A stretch of DNA of 9,376 bases, taken from positions 1 through 9,376 of the forward strand of contig JBLHGN010000136.1 of the NCBI GenBank assembly GCA_047616325.1. Reading direction: 5' to 3'. A program made the position numbers and the translations under genes. Shown here piece by piece: positions 6,619 to 9,376 of the stretch; position 1 is the stretch's first letter, and each line of letters opens with the position of its first letter. Source of the stretch: JBLHGN01 sp047616325. GTDB taxonomy: Bacteria > Pseudomonadota > Gammaproteobacteria > Pseudomonadales > Cellvibrionaceae. The notes under the pieces are model-generated. The model was not told where the DNA came from and did not search any database. It was given only the letters and a program-made list of their open reading frames with translations.

Positions 6619-6939
6619 CTACTGACAGGAGTACACGTCAAAGGTTTGACGCCCTTCATTTATCGCATTTACTGCAACAATGGTGTCGCCTCCCATCTCG
6701 GCAGCTTCGTTCTTTGCCAGGGCCATTAACTCTTCAGCCACCAGCTTTTCGCGCCGATTGATGATGCCAACGCTGTCTTTGACATTCGATGTGGTCGAGC
6801 CAAGACGCGTACAAGTACTTACGTGAGCCGGTTTCACCAACGACACATGAAGCGCTTTTTCGGTGGGTTTTACCCACTGACAACCCGCGCCAAGCACAAA
6901 CACACCCAATACCATCGAAAACTTGATTAGCACTTTCAT
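6619..6939 (-). CDS. DUF4156 small lipoprotein
   Basis: This encodes a 106-residue predicted lipoprotein. It has a short basic start (MKVLIK), a hydrophobic stretch, and LGAGC with the lipidation Cys at 20. The -3 residue is Gly rather than Leu, so the lipobox is slightly off consensus. The mature part has the DUF4156 pattern I recall: STCTRLGSTT near 41-50, then VAEELMALAKNEAAEMGGDTIVAV, then GRQTFDVYSCQ at the C-terminus. Two Cys in the mature domain (43 and 105) could form a disulfide, as in the RcsF-like fold; that link is an inference. The function is unknown. The ATG is preceded by an AGGGGGGG-type Shine-Dalgarno. A minus-strand TTGACA at 6983-6988 could be its -35, though the -10 (AAAATC) is poor. 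Confidence 0.87.
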   Translation of the reverse strand: MKVLIKFSMVLGVFVLGAGCQWVKPTEKALHVSLVKPAHVSTCTRLGSTTSNVKDSVGIINRREKLVAEELMALAKNEAAEMGGDTIVAVNAINEGRQTFDVYSCQ

Positions 6940-7626
6940 TGACGCCCCCCCTAAAGACAGATTTTGGTGGATACTACCACAGTGTCAAAATCAAACAACG
7001 GCAAGCATCGAAAAATTAGAATTTGAAATACAAGTCAATCAATAAAGACATGGATATGCACAAGCTATCTTAGCCGGACTTAATATTTGCCCCTTCGATA
7101 CAGGCACAACTCTTCCACTTACTCGTTCTAGGGCACGTTTATCTATACTTCAAATGCATTGGGCCGATCTGCAATTTTTCATCGTACGAAAGTGCTCCGT
7201 AGAATCTGGGATAGGGCCATACCCCCAGCGAAAACTAGTAGGGAAAAATGGCGAACCTCCAACCCTTACTCCTGCCAACATAAGTAGTGCGATTTGCGGC
7301 TCACCTACCTTGGCAACACACTGCTCTAGCGTCTTGTCTGCGCTCAACCTTTCGCGGTAAGTGCCCCCTGCCAGTAGGCATAATCGTCATCGGTGCTCCC
7401 ATCGAAAGAAGTCATGGTTAAGAAATCGCCTCAAGCTTCCTATTTTAAAGGGCGTCAAGCGCACATCTAAGCCTTTTCCAAGCTTAATGCTACATACAAA
7501 AATCGAGGCCTCAGGAGCCGGCACTTTGAACCGAAAATAAGATACTAATGTGCAAAAAAAGACTTGCGATTTAAAAAATAAGTTTTCAGGGTTTTCGTTT
7601 TATAAGCCATCAACCGAGGATCTGGC
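6940..7626. other. 687-base stretch without a clear intact gene
   Basis: Between the lipoprotein and the transposase I see no complete gene and no tRNA or CRISPR. The first 100 bases would contain the lipoprotein promoter. Bases 7150-7599 hold a possible decayed minus-strand frame, listed separately. The last 40 or so bases hold the transposase Shine-Dalgarno (GAGG, 7 bases before the ATG) and an isolated TATAAG (7601-7606) that could be a -10 for that gene, with no matching -35. Confidence 0.55.
7150..7599 (-). pseudogene. Possible decayed reading frame with one internal stop
   Basis: One minus-strand frame runs from 7599 to a stop at 7150 with a single interruption, a TGA at 7387-7389. That gives 70 codons before it and 78 after. 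The first part reads APEASIFVCSIKLGKGLDV then RLTPFKIGSLRRFL. The second includes KTLEQCVAKVGEPQIALLML. A second frame overlaps the junction and has coding-like codons (MTSFDGSTDDDYAYWQGAL, 7415-7344), so a frameshift there would also make a plausible protein. No ATG with a Shine-Dalgarno begins any of these. I recognise no family. It may be a gene remnant or chance, and the transposase next door makes decay plausible. Confidence 0.3.
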
Positions 7627-8928
7627 ATGAACGAAAATATAACACTAATTGACTATATTATTGAGCATTGCAATAACAGTATGGAGACAGCGCTATCAGC
7701 GGAACGCTATCCTTTATGGAGGCGATCATGCTCCGAAATGAATGATATTGACTTTATTCGTTTTGGACTATTGCGTGGTATTGGCCCTGTTGATAGTAGT
7801 CGCCATTTTTTACAGACAGCAGAAGAGGTTCATGGCGAACCTCTTCTGCTGTCGACTTATTTTAAATCACTTAAGTCGCAAAGGCGCACGAACATGCTTG
7901 AGATGTTCGAAAAACAGAGCTATGCGCTTCATGGTAAAACGCTGTCGTGGCTAGAAATTGATTATCTCAGACAATTTCAAGAGTTCGATCAATATACCGT
8001 AGAAGCCGCTGATGGGCATTTTATCGACCATGCTTGTCACACAGAAAAAGGAGCCGACGGGACAGTCTACGCGGCCGGTTTTATTTATTCGATGAACCTC
8101 AGAAATGGGCTACTAAAGGCGCTTTGCTGCATTACTAACGGAACAAAACGAAATCATGAAATTCCGGTTCTACGCAATCACATCGAAAAACAGAATAAAG
8201 AGGCGAATAAACCAGAAAAGTGCCTCTACGTATACGACAAGGCTGTAACGGATTATGTCTGGTGGAACCATCAGACACGGCATGAAAATTACATGATTTC
8301 GGTTTTAAAAGAGAATTCAGTGGCAACCTTTTTTGAATCCATTCCATTCGACAAGAGTAATAAAATCAATATAGGGGTCGAGGGCTACAGTATTTATGAA
8401 AATGGGGGCATCAAATTTAGTGTTGTGGATTACCGTGATCCAGAAACACAGAAATGTCACCGCTTTGTGACGACCTTGCCTACTGCATCTATTAACCCGG
8501 TAACTATTGCCATGCTGTACTACAAACGCTGGACTATGGAGAAAGCGCTCAATAACAGTAAAAGTAATTTAAATGAAAAAAAGGCCTGGTCACCTGATGT
8601 TAACGCACTCAAAAACCCAATGCGCTTCACCTCAATGAGCTATAATTTAATGCGTATACTTGAAGAGGTTTCAAAGACACAAGATCCCGAGTTGATTCAT
8701 CCATCCGATAAAAAATATACCAAAGCACTGGAAAAAAGAGCGCTGATTGCGAAAAAAAGAGGCGGCTTTGTTAACCTGTTATTTTTTGAGGCAAGAATAG
8801 TGCGTATAAGCTCATACGCAATTCGGGGCGCTCAAAATGCAATACTAACCGGAAAGTCTTTTGTGTGGATTATGAGCGTCCTTGTGGCTCGATTAGTCTC
8901 ACGGACGCACCAAATAGGGGAACACTGA
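7627..8928 (+). CDS. IS4-superfamily DDE transposase
   Basis: This encodes a 433-residue transposase, apparently full length. The catalytic triad is Asp129 (in VEAADGHFID), Asp204 (in YVYDKAVTDY) and Glu305. The signature Y-(2)-R-(3)-E-(6)-K of the IS4 superfamily is exact: Tyr298, Arg301, Glu305, Lys312, in YYKRWTMEKALNNSK. The gap between Asp204 and Glu305, about 100 residues, fits the beta-strand insertion typical of the family. The residues between about 230 and 290 are beta-rich. The ATG has GAGG 7 bases upstream. Three in-frame stops follow each other at the end (TGA TGA TAA). It is the only plus-strand gene in the window. A perfect 17-bp inverted repeat lies in codons about 63-76. I cannot say which IS4 subgroup it belongs to, or whether it is active. 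Confidence 0.9.
   Translation: MNENITLIDYIIEHCNNSMETALSAERYPLWRRSCSEMNDIDFIRFGLLRGIGPVDSSRHFLQTAEEVHGEPLLLSTYFKSLKSQRRTNMLEMFEKQSYALHGKTLSWLEIDYLRQFQEFDQYTVEAADGHFIDHACHTEKGADGTVYAAGFIYSMNLRNGLLKALCCITNGTKRNHEIPVLRNHIEKQNKEANKPEKCLYVYDKAVTDYVWWNHQTRHENYMISVLKENSVATFFESIPFDKSNKINIGVEGYSIYENGGIKFSVVDYRDPETQKCHRFVTTLPTASINPVTIAMLYYKRWTMEKALNNSKSNLNEKKAWSPDVNALKNPMRFTSMSYNLMRILEEVSKTQDPELIHPSDKKYTKALEKRALIAKKRGGFVNLLFFEARIVRISSYAIRGAQNAILTGKSFVWIMSVLVARLVSRTHQIGEH
7815..7853. repeat. Perfect 17-bp inverted repeat inside the transposase gene
   Basis: GACAGCAGAAGAGGTTC (7815-7831) and GAACCTCTTCTGCTGTC (7837-7853) are exact reverse complements, separated by only ATGGC. The hairpin encodes the frame-preserved segment QTAEEVHGEPLLLS of the transposase. 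An arm of 17 perfect pairs with a 5-base loop is far beyond chance in about 9 kb. No T-run follows, so it is not a standard terminator. It may slow or attenuate transcription or translation of the transposase, or be a DNA cruciform site. Confidence 0.9.
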
Positions 8929-8963
8929 TGATAATCGTGTGCATAGCAACACGCCAACCATAA

Positions 8964-8997
8964 TGTATTTTTCGTGACCGATCCTCCGAAAAATACA
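8964..8997. repeat. 11-bp inverted repeat 35 bases after the transposase
   Basis: TGTATTTTTCG (8964-8974) pairs perfectly with CGAAAAATACA (8987-8997) across a 12-base loop. It could be a weak terminator for the transposase, though no T-run follows on the plus strand, or part of the right end of the insertion sequence. The stem is AT-rich with only three G-C pairs. Confidence 0.6.
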
Positions 8998-9060
8998 CTG
9001 CAACCATCACTGGAAAACGGCTCGATAGCTCTACACAGATGCGCGTAAAATAAAAACACC

Positions 9061-9084
9061 AATATAAATATAAATATAAATATT
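9061..9084. repeat. Hexanucleotide microsatellite (AATATA) x4
   Basis: Four consecutive 6-base units read AATATA, AATATA, AATATA and AATATT. This is a simple slippage-prone repeat in non-coding DNA. It generates the artificial hydrophobic IFIFIF stretch seen in an antisense frame. Confidence 0.9.
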
Positions 9085-9255
9085 CGCACCGTGGCTCTTA
9101 GCATAAGACTAAACACCCAACTTCGAACTAGCCGTTAATGCTTTAACAAGCTTTACAGACACAACAAATACCAAGGCACCTAGAGCACAGGTTAGCAACT
9201 CCGTTTCATTCGGAGGAATGATCAACAGAAAGTTATTGCCTTTAATTAAGGCTCT

Positions 9256-9375
9256 TCAGTGGTATCTGTGGGTTGATTTGGTCGATTTCTCTAGGGTTTT
9301 TATTCTAGAGTTCCACCCCGAAGTTAAATACTCAGCTCGGAATTCAAGCAAGAGGGCTTGCCCATCATCTTCGTC
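9256..9375 (-). CDS. Possible C-terminal fragment of a gene cut by the edge
   Basis: A minus-strand frame is open from the right edge to a TGA at 9256-9258, giving 39 codons that begin DEDDGQALLLEFRAEYL and end STKSTHRYH. The acidic start followed by an amphipathic stretch reads like real protein. The opposite strand is also open through the edge: ATG at 9218, 53 codons, ending in a run of Ser that mirrors the acidic codons. I favour the minus frame slightly. The family is not recognised. Confidence 0.25.
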   Translation of the reverse strand, partial: DEDDGQALLLEFRAEYLTSGWNSRIKTLEKSTKSTHRYH

Positions 9376-9376
9376 T

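Larger units (their letters stand above)
7587..9000 (+). mobile_element. Tentative insertion sequence, IS4 superfamily
   Basis: The transposase gene implies an insertion sequence, but its ends are uncertain. The best candidate ends are CAGGGTTTTCG beginning at 7587 and, on the other strand, CAGTGTATTTTTCGG beginning at 9000. They share CAG, GT and TTTCG with a 3-base gap. They would give a 1414-base element, a usual IS4 size, with 40 bases before and 72 bases after the gene. I see no matching target duplication outside them (AGTTTT and CAACCA), so treat the borders as a guess. Confidence 0.25.
8929..9376. other. Right-hand spacer beyond the transposase
   Basis: This is 448 bases without a clear complete gene. 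It contains the inverted repeat at 8964-8997, the 6-base microsatellite at 9061-9084 and several short hairpins (for example CATTC/GAATG at 9207-9220 and CTCTAG/CTAGAG at 9289-9310). A possible gene tail on the minus strand runs to the edge. I see no tRNA, and no sequence convincingly like 5S rRNA. Confidence 0.5.

Noticed and set aside
7154..7360. 68-codon plus-strand frame
   Set aside because: There is no Shine-Dalgarno, and it lies opposite the more coding-like minus frame. The composition looks like a shadow.
7387..7389. In-frame TGA read as selenocysteine
   Set aside because: I see no recognisable SECIS element or selenoprotein family, and the frame lacks a start codon. Decay or chance is simpler.
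8832..9116. 94-codon minus-strand frame with a hydrophobic N-terminus
   Set aside because: Its hydrophobic start is the translated AATATA microsatellite, and its 3' third lies antisense to the transposase. It resembles no known protein.
9310..9340. Resemblance to part of 5S rRNA (CCCCGAAGTTAAATACTC)
   Set aside because: Only a few bases match, and the flanking conserved 5S segments are missing.
9218..9376. Plus-strand frame with ATG at 9218 open to the edge
   Set aside because: The GGAGG is only one base from the ATG, and the terminal Ser run mirrors acidic codons of the opposite frame.

Overview
The window looks like chromosomal DNA of a gammaproteobacterium, probably near Pseudomonas or the marine Cellvibrionales. 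This rests on recalled protein families (DUF4389, DUF4892, DUF4156), on the order gpsA / DUF4389 / sixA, on strong Shine-Dalgarno sites, and on moderate GC content with AT-rich spacers. No 16S rRNA gene or other taxonomic marker is present, so the placement is an inference.

Positions 109-6939 are housekeeping DNA, all transcribed from the minus strand. In transcription order the genes are a small DUF4156 lipoprotein (6939-6619), htpG (6337-4436), gpsA (4113-3076), a DUF4389 membrane protein that shares one base with the gpsA stop (3076-2603), sixA (2461-1964), a GTG-started alpha/beta hydrolase (1852-989), and a DUF4892/OmpA-like secreted protein whose start lies inside the hydrolase gene (1008-109). 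The lipoprotein gene ends at a good hairpin terminator. htpG has a close match to a sigma-32 heat-shock promoter, a roughly 118-base leader with a long hairpin, and its own 3' inverted repeat. gpsA follows a 322-base spacer holding a degenerate 15-bp tandem repeat. gpsA-DUF4389 is a translationally coupled pair. sixA and the hydrolase/DUF4892 pair sit downstream in the same direction after gaps of 141 and 111 bases.

From about 6960 to the right edge the DNA looks like accessory sequence. A 687-base stretch has no convincing intact gene but holds a possible decayed reading frame on the minus strand. It is followed by the only plus-strand gene, an IS4-superfamily DDE transposase (7627-8928) with all catalytic residues. 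This gene carries a perfect 17-bp inverted repeat inside its coding sequence. After it come an 11-bp inverted repeat, a 6-bp microsatellite, and possibly the tail of another minus-strand gene at the edge.

I found no clear undescribed multi-gene system. The most unusual signals are the long perfect hairpin inside the transposase gene, the 15-bp repeat array ahead of gpsA, and the htpG heat-shock promoter with its structured leader.
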